In this document: piece after piece, positions 25,903-34,780 of the stretch
How positions within the stretch are numbered: position 1 is the first letter of the stretch
Layout: every line of letters starts with the position of its first letter
Source: CAZMSD01 sp964568855
GTDB lineage: Bacteria > CAIWAD01
Assembly: GCA_964568855.1 (NCBI GenBank)
Contig: CAZMSD010000022.1
Location: 1-63,772 of the forward strand
Direction: 5' to 3'
DNA: 63,772 nucleotides
Program-made: the position numbers and the translations under genes
Notes under the pieces: model-generated
What the model saw: the letters and a program-made list of their open reading frames with translations, nothing else
The model's database searches: none
What the model was told of the DNA's origin: nothing

Positions 25903-28360
25903 TTATTCCACAACCACGGCTTTCACACGATAGAACTTCTGCCCAGCCGCTGGTTCAGGATCCATCCAGGCCGTTTCGATTGTCGGCGCGCCGTCCGCCT
26001 GCCATCCCTCGGGGAAGGGCGCCAGTGCGTCCGGTGTCGAATAGACGATGTAGTACACAAGATCGCCGGGAGCCGGATCCCAGCTCAGGGTCACCACGTC
26101 GTCCACCACGCTGATCGTGAAGGCCTGCGGCGGCGAGGGCGGCGTTACGAGGATGAAATCGCCCGGGATTTCGGAGAAAACGGTGTAGCGACGAGGATCG
26201 GCGTAGATCGGCCGCATGCGCCAGTAGTGCTGAACATCCTGCTGGATCAGGACGAAGTCGTCCAGATCACCAAGTTGGATTCCGAAATAGTTATCACGGC
26301 CGGCTGGTGGATCAACGAAGGGGATCCACTGCTGAAGCAGCGGAGGATCGAACTCGGTTTCGGTGGCGATCTGCAGCTCGAAACCGGCCAGCTCGTTGAT
26401 CAAACGCAGCTCCCAGTTGAGTACGTCCTCGGGCACCATCAAGATGACGTTGATCAGCTCGAGATATTCGATTTCAGATTCGAACCAGATCGTGTCGCCC
26501 GCCATGGAGGATCCCGCCCACGTGTGATCCACCGCCTGCACACCGGTGTAGATTGCTCGGCGTTCCTGGGGGAGCACGGGCTCATCAAGTCCAGGAATCT
26601 GAAACGCCCATGCGGTCACCTGGTTGATGTTTCCCAGCGCGGGGACCTGCCGGAAGCCGGTGGCGGCATTGGACATCCCCGCTTTGTACAACGATGTATG
26701 ATCGGGTGTACCCACCAGCAGGTTGTAGGAAAGCCCTTCGAAGGGGGTCTCCAGGTCGGAAGCGGCATCCCAGTCGATACTCAGGGTATCCGCATTCAAC
26801 GACACGGACAGATTCGCGGGAGCGCTCGGTGGACTGTTGGCGATGGGACTGTTGTTGCTGTAAACGAGCGTGGTGGGATTGAAAGAAGCATCCCATCCCA
26901 ACAGCAGAAGATCCAGATCGCCGTCGTTGTCCGCGTCTCCCCATTGGCAGGAGCCATTGTACACTTCGATCAAGCCAGTTTCCACGACCGTGAAGACGCC
27001 GTTGTGGTTGACGTAGAAGTGATTGACGGGCAGGAAATCGCCGGTGTGACCCGTGGCCAGGACGTCAAGGTCCCCGTCGTTGTCGTAGTCCCCCCACTGC
27101 GATGCGCCCTCGTAGATACCGGGCAAACCGGCATCGATATCCACGAAGCTGCCGTTGTCGTTGCGGTAGATCCGCGAGATCGCTTCCGAGCCCGTGTAAC
27201 CGGTGAGATGCAGGTCCAGGTCGCCCTCGTTGTCGAAATCGCCCCATTGAACCGTCCCGGCGCCCGTACCCGGCAACGCCACTCCCGAGTCGACAAAACT
27301 GCCGTTATCATTGCGATAGAGCCGGAACTCGCGATAGGTCAGCAAGCCCACCATCACGATGTCCAAGTCTCCGTCGTTGTCGTAATCACCCCATTGGGCG
27401 GATCCACTCGAGATGCCGATGATCGAGGCCCCGATGTCGGAGAAGCTGCCGTTATCGTTGCGGTAAACATGAGAACGACTTCCATAGGCGTCGCGGCCCG
27501 TCAGTAGAATGTCCAGATCGCCGTCGTTGTCGTAATCGCCCCACTGCAGGGAGCTGGATTGGAGACCAGGCAGACCCGCTTCCGCATCAACAAAGCTGCC
27601 ACCTTCATTGCGGTAGACGCGTGTGGTACCGTTGCTGGCATCATACTGCCCGCTCATTAGGATGTCCAGATCGGTATCGTTGTCGTAGTCGCCCCATTGG
27701 AAGTAGCAGTAATACAATCCGATCAAGTAAGCCCCCATAACNNNNNNNNNNGTCCGCACCGATATCCACGAAGCTCCCACCGTCGTTACGGAAGATGAAG
27801 GATTCACGACCGATCAATGAAGCCCCTGCTGCCAGGATGTCCAGATCCCCGTCGGCATCGTAGTCACCCCATTGGATGTCGCCGAAATACAATCCGGTCA
27901 AAGTTGTCAGCAGGCTGAACCTCGGCAGAGTGGTGAAATTCCATTCGGTATGATCGCTGAAGCCGGGGTAATAGCCCTCGTTGCCGTCGTGGAAGGCGTC
28001 GGAATCCACCAGCACATGGTAGTCCGTCAGGAATTCAAGGCTGAGACCCGGATCGAAGGTGGCCGTGCTGTCCACAATCATGGCATCCACCGCAGCCAGG
28101 TCCGCCAGTAGGGAATCATCGCCGGAACGATAGATCTGGATAAAGCCGGGACCGGGGACGGGAGGCTGATTGAACTCCAGAATGAGCAGCGGCGACAGAT
28201 CCACATCTGCGGCGTTGTCCTCCGGTTGCGTGGAGACCAGTCCCAAGTCGCGCTCGTTTTCCAGGCGTGGGGGCAAATCGCCATCTACAGGTGCGCACAA
28301 TATGGCCGGTGACAGAATCAGAGACAGTTGGAGCACATGAATCCATTCAACGGTTTTCAT
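25903..28360 (-). CDS. Big_5/FG-GAP/Fn3 secreted protein without LamG
   Basis: The gene runs from an ATG at 28360 (MKTVEWIHVLQLSLILSPAI, signal peptide) to GQKFYRVKAVVVE at 25903, about 815 residues. A run of 10 N at 27742-27751 breaks the apparent frame. Order: signal, one Big_5 domain (STQPEDNAADVDLSPLLILEF), seven or more FG-GAP repeats (WGDYDADGDLDILAAG, WGDYDNDTDLDILMSG, WGDFDNEGDLDLHLTG), then Fn3-like modules. LamG and the middle domain are absent, so it resembles the broken genes at 5076-6032 and 1912-3392 and forms a second subtype with them. It is the first gene of its block, behind the operon-head element at 28471-28500. FG-GAP loops imply calcium binding outside the cytoplasm. Confidence 0.85.
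27742..27751. other. Short gap (10 N)
   Basis: A run of 10 N lies between the first and second FG-GAP repeats of the gene at 25903-28360. The frame differs on either side; a missing repeat is possible. Confidence 0.99.
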
Positions 28361-28470
28361 GATCAGCCTCGGGATTTCGATTACATGCTTGACGGTTCAG
28401 GGCGTTGCAGATGTGGAACTCATCCGATGTTCGAATCGGGCGATTCCACTTCATACAGTAAGCGAAATGC

Positions 28471-28500
28471 GGAATCAACTCACAAGTGAATTCGGCGGGA
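28471..28500 (-). promoter_or_regulatory. Operon-head element, copy 5
   Basis: TCAC (28480-28483) and GTGA (28486-28489) pair around AA; GAAT (28472-28475) and ATTC (28490-28493) extend the dyad with a 4-nt bulge. The downstream AAGCTG repeats are degenerate here (ACAAGAACGCGGCT). It lies about 112 bp upstream of the ATG at 28360. A CGAATC, GGGC, GATTC inverted repeat lies nearby at about 28433-28447. Confidence 0.6.
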
Positions 28501-28721
28501 CAAGAACGCGGCTATTTTACATTGGCAAACAATACCCCAATGCAATCCTGTGATCCAGTTGACTATCGGTCATACTCATGCCTAGCCCGCTTTTCTGTTG
28601 ATCGAAGAATATTGGTCCACCGTTCCAGAGGAAATTGGTGATTCCAGAACGAGATGGATGGTGGTCAAGTTCCAGGACCTGCATGTCGCCGTCGTGCGAG
28701 GACCGGGTAAAGCCCTGCTCT
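28501..28721. other. Intergenic stretch between surface locus and housekeeping genes
   Basis: With 28361-28500 this is a 361-bp gap. I see no convincing gene, and no hairpin with a T tract to end the symporter transcript. A 55-codon minus-strand frame (28517-28684) has no domain or ribosome binding site. Confidence 0.5.
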
Positions 28722-30533
28722 CTACAGCGCCCGCTTCTTGACCAGCCAACCGCCCGCGGCCGCCAGGGCCAGGAGTAAAAGGCCCTGGCCCACACGCAGC
28801 AGGACAAGCTGCCCGATGCCGAAGGTCAGCCCGTAGATCAGCGCCACACCGCCCAACCAGGTGAGCAGGATGCCCTTGAGCACGGGCCGGTGTATCACAT
28901 CTCCCGCCTCCGCGGCAATGTCGCCCCAGGCCCCGCCGGGTCGCACCCTGCGATAGAAGGCCACCAGGGTCTCCCGGGGCTCGGGCCGGGTGAGCATGGT
29001 CACCGTGACCCAGCAGGCGATGGAAATGGGTACTACCAGCAAAGCCTTGTGAGCCGTGCCCAGCGTGATACCGAAGAGGCTCGGCGCGGTGGCGAAAAGC
29101 TTGTACTGGCCGGGCGCGCTCTGCAGAAAGGCCAGGAACTCCAGTCCGAAGGTCACCACGATGGAGGCTCCCAGTGCCGAGAGTTCCGACCAGGCGTTGA
29201 TGCGCCACCAGAACCAGCGCAGGATCAGCACCCCTCCGATGCCCGCGCTCATGGCCCAGACGAAGATCCAGGCCCGTTCGATGGAAGACATGAAGCCCGA
29301 CAGCAGGGCGGCCATGGCGATCAGCAGCAGCACGGCCAGGCGTCCCACGGCCACGTAATGACGTTCTCCGGCATCCCGCCGGACGAAGCGGCGGTAGATG
29401 TCGTTCACCAGGTAGCTGGCGCCCCAGTTCAGGTGCGTGTCGATGGTGCTCATGAAGGCGGCCAGGAAGGTGGTCACCAGCAGCCCCTTCAGACCCGGTC
29501 CGAGCACTGCCCCCAGCACCAAGGGGTAGGCCAGCTTGTGGCCGCTGGCTCCCGCCTGGTCGGCGATCTGCGGGTAGAGCACCAGGGAGGCCAGGGCCAC
29601 CAGGATCCAGGGCCAGACGCGCAGGGCGTAGTTGGCCACGTTGAACCAGAGGGTGGCCTTGAGAGCCTCGCGCTCGTCCCGGCAGGCGGCCATGCGCTGG
29701 ATGATGTAGCCGCCCCCGTCGGCGTTGTGGTTGCACCACCACATCAGGGTGATGAAGACGGCGAAGGTAAAGAACGGGCTGCCCACGAAGCCCTCGCTGA
29801 ACAGCGGCGGGTCCACGGGGGGAACCAGGGAGCCGAGATTCTCAGGGGCGCCGGCAACGGCCTCGGCCTTCTCCAGCAGGCTGCGCAGGCCGCCGGCGGC
29901 GGTCACGGCCTTGAAGGTCAGGATCAAGGAGCCGACCATGGCCAGCAGGAACTGCACCAGGTCGGTCAGGGCCACGCCCCAGAAACCGGAAAGCACAGTG
30001 TACAGGACGGCCACGGCCACCAGAATCCAGGTGGCCAGCCACTGGTCCACGCCGGTGAGCACGGCGATCACCGTGCTCATGCCGTTGATCACCCAGCCCA
30101 TCACGATGAAGTTGTAGACGGTGGCGAACCAGCCGGCCTTGAAGGCCCTGAGGAAGGCCGCCGGCCGGCCGCTGTAGCGCAGTTCGATCAGTTCGTTGTC
30201 GGTGAGCACCTCGGCACGGCGCCAGAGGCGGCTGAACAGAAAAACCCCCAGCATGCCGCCGAGGGCCAGATTCCACCACCACCAGTTGCGCCAGATGCCG
30301 TGGCCGCGCACCATTTCGGTGATCGCCAGCGGAGTATCGGCGGCGAAGGTGGTGGCCACCATGGAGGTGCCCACGATCCACCAGGGAAGGCTGCGTCCGG
30401 CGAGGAAGAAGTCACCCGTGGAGCGGGAGCTGCGCCGGCTGAGCAGCACTCCCGCCGCCAGCGCGAAGACCAGGTAGAGGCCGATGATCAGCCAGTCGAC
30501 CGGGGCCAGGGCCTGTTCACCGGTCGCAGGCAT
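28722..30533 (-). CDS. Sodium:solute symporter (SSS family)
   Basis: This 603-residue integral membrane protein has about 13 to 15 hydrophobic segments. The first (DWLIIGLYLVFALAAGVLLS) leads into GDFFLAGRSLPWW, the hallmark of the SSS family (PutP, SGLT-like). TTFAADTPLAITEMV and GGWLVKKR at the C-terminus are also visible. The family couples Na+ influx to uptake of a small solute such as a sugar, amino acid or carboxylate. The substrate cannot be told; the extra C-terminal membrane segments and a Trp-rich stretch (IWRNWWWW) match long SSS members of FCB bacteria. It starts 13 bp after the tldD stop and may be co-transcribed with tldD and tldE. Confidence 0.92.
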   Translation of the reverse strand: MPATGEQALAPVDWLIIGLYLVFALAAGVLLSRRSSRSTGDFFLAGRSLPWWIVGTSMVATTFAADTPLAITEMVRGHGIWRNWWWWNLALGGMLGVFLFSRLWRRAEVLTDNELIELRYSGRPAAFLRAFKAGWFATVYNFIVMGWVINGMSTVIAVLTGVDQWLATWILVAVAVLYTVLSGFWGVALTDLVQFLLAMVGSLILTFKAVTAAGGLRSLLEKAEAVAGAPENLGSLVPPVDPPLFSEGFVGSPFFTFAVFITLMWWCNHNADGGGYIIQRMAACRDEREALKATLWFNVANYALRVWPWILVALASLVLYPQIADQAGASGHKLAYPLVLGAVLGPGLKGLLVTTFLAAFMSTIDTHLNWGASYLVNDIYRRFVRRDAGERHYVAVGRLAVLLLIAMAALLSGFMSSIERAWIFVWAMSAGIGGVLILRWFWWRINAWSELSALGASIVVTFGLEFLAFLQSAPGQYKLFATAPSLFGITLGTAHKALLVVPISIACWVTVTMLTRPEPRETLVAFYRRVRPGGAWGDIAAEAGDVIHRPVLKGILLTWLGGVALIYGLTFGIGQLVLLRVGQGLLLLALAAAGGWLVKKRAL

Positions 30534-30546
30534 CCCCGTACCGGTG

Positions 30547-31986
30547 TTAGACTCCCACCATCACGTTGCGGAAGCGGGCCGGGCTGCTGCCGTGCGACAT
30601 CTCCGCCGTCTGCCCGGGCTGTCCCTTGCCGCAATTGGCCACGCCGATCAGTTCCCAGTCCTCGGGGCCGCAGATGGCGTCGCAGCTGCCCCAGAACTCT
30701 GGCGTGATACTCTGGTAGCTGGGATTCTTGACCAGGCCCTCGATCTTGCCCTTTTTCACGAGCCAGCCGATCTCGCAGCCGAACTGGAAGTTGAGGCGCT
30801 GCTGGTCGATGCTCCAGCAGCGGTTGCAGTCCATGATCACGCCCTCGTCGACCCCGGCCACCATGTCCTCCCAGTTGGAGTCGCCGGGCATCAGCGAGAG
30901 GTTGTTGATCCGCGTGATGGGGATGTGGAACCAGCCCTCGGCCCGATTGCAGCCCCGGGACCCATCCTCGTCGACGCGGTGCGCCAGCTCCCGGTTGGTC
31001 ATGTAGCCGCTGAGGATGCCCTCGCGGACGATGTGCCAGCGCTGCTGCCGCACGCCGTCGTCGTCGTAGCCCTGGGTGGCCAGGCCCCCGGGCACCGTGC
31101 CGTCGGCCACCAGGTTGACGATCCCGCTGCCGTAGCGGAAGTTGTGCAGCTTCTCGGTGGTCGCGAAGCTGGTGCCCGCGTAGTTGGCCTCGTAGCCCAG
31201 CACGCGGTCCAACTCGGTGGCGTGGCCCACGCTCTCGTGGATCTGCAGCACGAGCTGCCGGGGCTTGAGGATCAGGTCCATTCTCCCCTGCGGGCACTGG
31301 GGCGCGCTCAACAGGGCCAGGGCCTCCTCACGCACGCGCTCGGCGTTGCCCACGAGATCCAGGCTTTCGATCAGCTCGTAGCCCAGCCCCATGTACTGCC
31401 CGCCGTGACTCATGGGATAACTGCGGGTCTGCATTTCGCCGTCCTGGGCGGCGTTGACCGTGTAACCGGCGCCGCTGCGGGTGAGTACCTGCTCAAGGTT
31501 CATGCCCTCGGTGGAAGCGAAGTGCTGGTGTTCCCTTAGAAAACTCATGCTGCACTCGGCGCTGCGGATGCGCTCGTCGGTGCGCAGGATCTCATCGCAG
31601 GCGTAGAGCGTGGCCAGCTTGTCCTCCAGGCCCACCTGGAAGGGATCCACCTGGTAGGGAGTCTGCCAGAGGTCCTTCCAGGCAGGTTCGGGCGCCAGGC
31701 GCACCTGTTCGTCGTTGAGGGTCGCGCTGGCCATGGCGATGCGCACGGCCTCCCGGGCCACCCGCTGCACTTCCTCGCGCCCCAGGCGGCTCGAAGAGGC
31801 GAAGCCCCAGGCCCCGCCCTTGAGCACCCGGACACCGAAGCCCAGGTTCTCGCCGTCGGCGTAGGCGCCCAGCGCGCCGTTGCGGGTTTCCACGACCTGG
31901 TTTCTTGTATGAACGATCCGGATGTCGGCGTAGTCGGCTCCGGCGCTCTTGGCCGCTTCAAGGGCCAGGTTCAAGTAATCCTTCAT
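30547..31986 (-). CDS. tldD: TldD metalloprotease subunit
   Basis: This 479-residue protein is of usual TldD length. The zinc-site motif HESVGHATELDRVLGYE (HExxxH) and the downstream GSGIVNLVADGT, TNRELAHRVDEDGS and ITRINNLSLMPGD match the catalytic subunit of the TldD/TldE heterodimer. The family trims unfolded or modified peptides (for example microcin B17 maturation and CcdA degradation in E. coli) in the cytoplasm. The partner gene tldE lies 13 bp upstream in the same direction, as expected. No peptide precursor or modification enzyme is seen nearby. Confidence 0.95.
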   Translation of the reverse strand: MKDYLNLALEAAKSAGADYADIRIVHTRNQVVETRNGALGAYADGENLGFGVRVLKGGAWGFASSSRLGREEVQRVAREAVRIAMASATLNDEQVRLAPEPAWKDLWQTPYQVDPFQVGLEDKLATLYACDEILRTDERIRSAECSMSFLREHQHFASTEGMNLEQVLTRSGAGYTVNAAQDGEMQTRSYPMSHGGQYMGLGYELIESLDLVGNAERVREEALALLSAPQCPQGRMDLILKPRQLVLQIHESVGHATELDRVLGYEANYAGTSFATTEKLHNFRYGSGIVNLVADGTVPGGLATQGYDDDGVRQQRWHIVREGILSGYMTNRELAHRVDEDGSRGCNRAEGWFHIPITRINNLSLMPGDSNWEDMVAGVDEGVIMDCNRCWSIDQQRLNFQFGCEIGWLVKKGKIEGLVKNPSYQSITPEFWGSCDAICGPEDWELIGVANCGKGQPGQTAEMSHGSSPARFRNVMVGV

Positions 31987-31999
31987 CTGGGGCTCCTGA

Positions 32000-33349
32000 T
32001 CAGAAGGTGCTTTCGCTGGTGAACGTGAAGCGCTCGATCTTCATCCCGGGCAGCACGAAACCGCCGCTGAAGAAGCCCTGGGTGAGCTTCTGCTCGCGGG
32101 TCAGCGCGCTGATGGAGCTGAACGCGTTGAAGATGCTTTCGGTGAAGCGCATGTGATGCACCGGGCGGCTTATCCGGCCGTCCTCAACCAGGAAGAGGCC
32201 GTCGCGGGTCATCCCGGTGAGCAGCATCTTCACCGGATCCTGCACGTTGGTGTAGTGCAGGTGTGTCACATACAGACCGCGATCGGTGCCGGCGATCATC
32301 TCCTCGATGCTGCTGTCGCCCGGCAGGACCACCAGGTTGCCGGGAAAGGGACCATAGCTGTTGGGCCGGGGCAGGCCGTGGCCCGTGCTCTCCACGCCGG
32401 CCTCCTTCGCCGTGGTGCGGTCGTGCACCGGCCCGCGGTAAACGCCCCGGTCCACCAGGGTGACTCGCTGCCGGGGCAGACCCTCGAAGTCGAAGGGCAA
32501 GCCGTCCGAGAGGACGTGCGAGTGATCGTCCAGGATGCTCAGGTTCTCGCTGAAGAGTTTCTCGCCGATCTTCCCGCTCATCGGGCTGGTGCCCTCGAGG
32601 TAGCTCTGGGCGCCGAAACCCAGCCAGTTGATGAACATCATCAAATCGGCCACGGCGGCGGGCGGCAGGATCACGGTGTATTCACCGGCTTCCAGGTCGC
32701 CGGGATCGCGGCTCTGAAGGGCGACTTTCCGCGCCTCGCACGACAGGGCCGCCACGTCCAGCTCGGCGGCGCGCTTGGCCTGCTGTTCCGCCCAGCCGCT
32801 GCTGCTTTCCGTGTGCATGGTTGTGGAAAAGGTGGCCTCGCTGCTCTGGAAGTGGCAATAGAGGCCGGCGCTGTTGGCCAGGCTGAGCTGGACCCAGGAA
32901 TTGGAGTAGACGCCGCTGCTCTCGAGGCCCTCTTCGCGGGCCAGGGCGAATGTCTCGCCCAGGGCGCGGCTCTTGGCCTCGGGACTCAATCCGGCGGTAT
33001 CCGCGTCCAGGCTGTCCTTGCGGTCCGTAGGGCAGTCGGCCACCAGGGGCAGGATCTCCTTTTCGGGTTTCTGCAGCGCGGCCGCGGTCCTGGCGCTTTC
33101 CACCATGTTGCGCAGGCCCTCAGCGTCCAGGCGATTGGTGTTGCCCGTGCCGATCCGGCCCTCGCGAACCACGGTCAGCCCGAGCGTGGCATCCTCTTGC
33201 GCCAGGTTCTGCTGGATGTTGTTGTTGGCGTAGCGGGAGAGCGCCTCGAATTCAGCGCTGAAGCGGACTTCCGCCTGGTCGCAATCCGCGGCCAGGTCGA
33301 GGGTCTGCTGCAGGATCTCCTGAATCCGGCTTTCCTCGTAAATATTCAT
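32000..33349 (-). CDS. pmbA: TldE/PmbA protease partner subunit
   Basis: This 449-residue TldD/PmbA family member lacks the HExxxH motif, as is normal for TldE. Conserved family parts include the N-terminal AEVRFSAEFEALSRYANNNI, TLVDRGVYRGPVHDR and the C-terminal GTDRGLYVTHLHYTNVQDP and LTQGFFSGGFVLPGMKIE. It forms the heterodimer with the tldD product directly downstream and shapes the closed protease chamber. Start chosen at the ATG 33349, 33 bp after the stop of the TPR gene. Confidence 0.93.
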   Translation of the reverse strand: MNIYEESRIQEILQQTLDLAADCDQAEVRFSAEFEALSRYANNNIQQNLAQEDATLGLTVVREGRIGTGNTNRLDAEGLRNMVESARTAAALQKPEKEILPLVADCPTDRKDSLDADTAGLSPEAKSRALGETFALAREEGLESSGVYSNSWVQLSLANSAGLYCHFQSSEATFSTTMHTESSSGWAEQQAKRAAELDVAALSCEARKVALQSRDPGDLEAGEYTVILPPAAVADLMMFINWLGFGAQSYLEGTSPMSGKIGEKLFSENLSILDDHSHVLSDGLPFDFEGLPRQRVTLVDRGVYRGPVHDRTTAKEAGVESTGHGLPRPNSYGPFPGNLVVLPGDSSIEEMIAGTDRGLYVTHLHYTNVQDPVKMLLTGMTRDGLFLVEDGRISRPVHHMRFTESIFNAFSSISALTREQKLTQGFFSGGFVLPGMKIERFTFTSESTF

Positions 33350-33382
33350 CGATGGACCTCCAGGTGCTCCATTTCTCTCGTA

Positions 33383-34780
33383 TCACGGACCGGCGTCGCC
33401 GCGGTCCAGCGTCTGCAGCTTGATGCGTAGAAGCTGGTTCTCCGGCTTCTGCTCCAGGGCCCGCTGCCAGTAGTCGCGCGCCGTGTTGAGCCGGCCGTCC
33501 CGCTGGCTCAGATCTCCCATGTGCTCCAGGATCTCCGGCTCAAGCGGAGCCAGTTCGCTGGCCCGTTCAAGCAGCGGCCGGGCCTCCGCGGTCCGGCCCA
33601 GCTGGAACAGGACCCAGCCCAGCGTGTCCAGGAAGGATGCGCTTTCCGGTTCCGCGCTCAGGGCCCGCCGGGCCAGCTCGAGGGCCCGCTCGAGTTCGGA
33701 TCCGTTGACGGCCAGCAGGTAGGCCGTGTTGTTCAACAGCACCGGGCTGGGATCCGCTGCGAATATCTCAAGGGCGCGGTTGTAGACCTCCAGCGCCTGC
33801 GGTGTATCGCTTACCTGTTCCAGGTGCGTCCCATAGGCCACCCAGAAAGACTGGACCCGGGGATGTTGCTTGAGCAGCCAGCTTCTGAGCATCCCGGCCT
33901 CATCCATCCGGCCCAGGGCTTCCAGCGCAGCGCTGAGCGGCACCAGGATCTCGGGGAAGCCCGGCTGCAGGCGGTCCGCCGCCCGCAGGGCCTCCACGGC
34001 GCCTTCCGCATCGCCCATGTTCAGGCGCAACCGGCCCAGCAGGATCCAGGCGTCCACTTCCGATGAATCCAGCCGCAGCGCCTGTTCCAGGCGGGCCAGC
34101 GCATCCTCGCGCCGTCCCAGCAGCCAGTCCAGCCGGGCCAGCACGAAGTTGCCGCCGCTGCCCTCGAGCACCGCCTGCTGTTCCTTGAGCAGGGCGTAAG
34201 CCTCGTTCAGGCGCCCGGAGCGCCTGCCCCATTCGAAGACCAGTTCCCAGAGGAGGACCTCGTCGTAGACCCGCGCTTCCTGCGGATCGGGCCAATCCTC
34301 CAGGACCTCGAGGATGCGGGCTCGCGCTTCATCGTGCCGGCCCCGGTCCAGGTCCAGCTGGATCCGCAGCGGCCGGTGATCGCTTTCGGGAAGCTGTTCC
34401 AGAATCCCGTCCAGCCTGGCCAGCAGGCCTTCCTCGTAAAGCGCTTCCAGGTAGACCAGGATCCTCGACCCTTCCTCAGGGCGGTGTTTCACGTACCAGT
34501 CGCCCGCTGCGCTCAGCGTCTCGAGATCATCCGTCCCCAGGCCGATCTCGAAGAGCGCCCGCGCTGCGAAAGTCAGCCCGGAATCCGCTTCCAGAGCCCT
34601 GCGGTAGCCGGACTCGGCCCGCATCAGGTCACCGCGCATCTCCGCCAGCACGGCGTTCATGCAGATGCGGTCGACGCGCGAGGCGCGATCAGGGTGCCCG
34701 GGCCCGGCACCCATGAAGCACAGGCAAAGCAGCGGAAGCCACAACAGCTCCACCCGCCATCGTTTAACGCAGCCGCTCAT
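33383..34780 (-). CDS. TPR-repeat secreted or periplasmic protein
   Basis: The 465-residue protein has an N-terminal hydrophobic stretch (VELLWLPLLCLCFMGAG) that is probably a signal peptide or anchor, followed by tetratricopeptide repeats to the end. Examples are NAVLAEMRGDLMRAESGYRRA, AWILLGRLRLNMGDAEGAVE and NNTAYLLAVNGSELERALEL. TPR arrays mediate protein-protein contacts; no enzyme domain is visible. Its ATG overlaps the rseP stop by 4 bp, so the two are translationally coupled and it may assist envelope proteolysis or assembly (inference). No narrower family is recognised. Confidence 0.85.
   Translation of the reverse strand: MSGCVKRWRVELLWLPLLCLCFMGAGPGHPDRASRVDRICMNAVLAEMRGDLMRAESGYRRALEADSGLTFAARALFEIGLGTDDLETLSAAGDWYVKHRPEEGSRILVYLEALYEEGLLARLDGILEQLPESDHRPLRIQLDLDRGRHDEARARILEVLEDWPDPQEARVYDEVLLWELVFEWGRRSGRLNEAYALLKEQQAVLEGSGGNFVLARLDWLLGRREDALARLEQALRLDSSEVDAWILLGRLRLNMGDAEGAVEALRAADRLQPGFPEILVPLSAALEALGRMDEAGMLRSWLLKQHPRVQSFWVAYGTHLEQVSDTPQALEVYNRALEIFAADPSPVLLNNTAYLLAVNGSELERALELARRALSAEPESASFLDTLGWVLFQLGRTAEARPLLERASELAPLEPEILEHMGDLSQRDGRLNTARDYWQRALEQKPENQLLRIKLQTLDRGDAGP

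Noticed and set aside
1912..28360. Type IX secretion sorting domain at the protein ends
   Set aside because: The tails lack the Por-type pattern; they are Fn3-like and end in VVE, so T9SS cannot be claimed from sequence.
4614..28500. Integron attC sites between genes
   Set aside because: The dyads lack the conserved core sites expected for attC, there is no integrase, and the genes are far larger than cassettes.
28517..28684. 55-codon minus-strand ORF downstream of the symporter
   Set aside because: No ribosome binding site or known family; length is within chance for this base composition.
34480..34500. parS site (TGTTTCACGTACCAGT)
   Set aside because: Only the left half matches the parS consensus (about 11 of 16). 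It lies in the TPR coding sequence far from parAB, as does a similar half-site at 61558.
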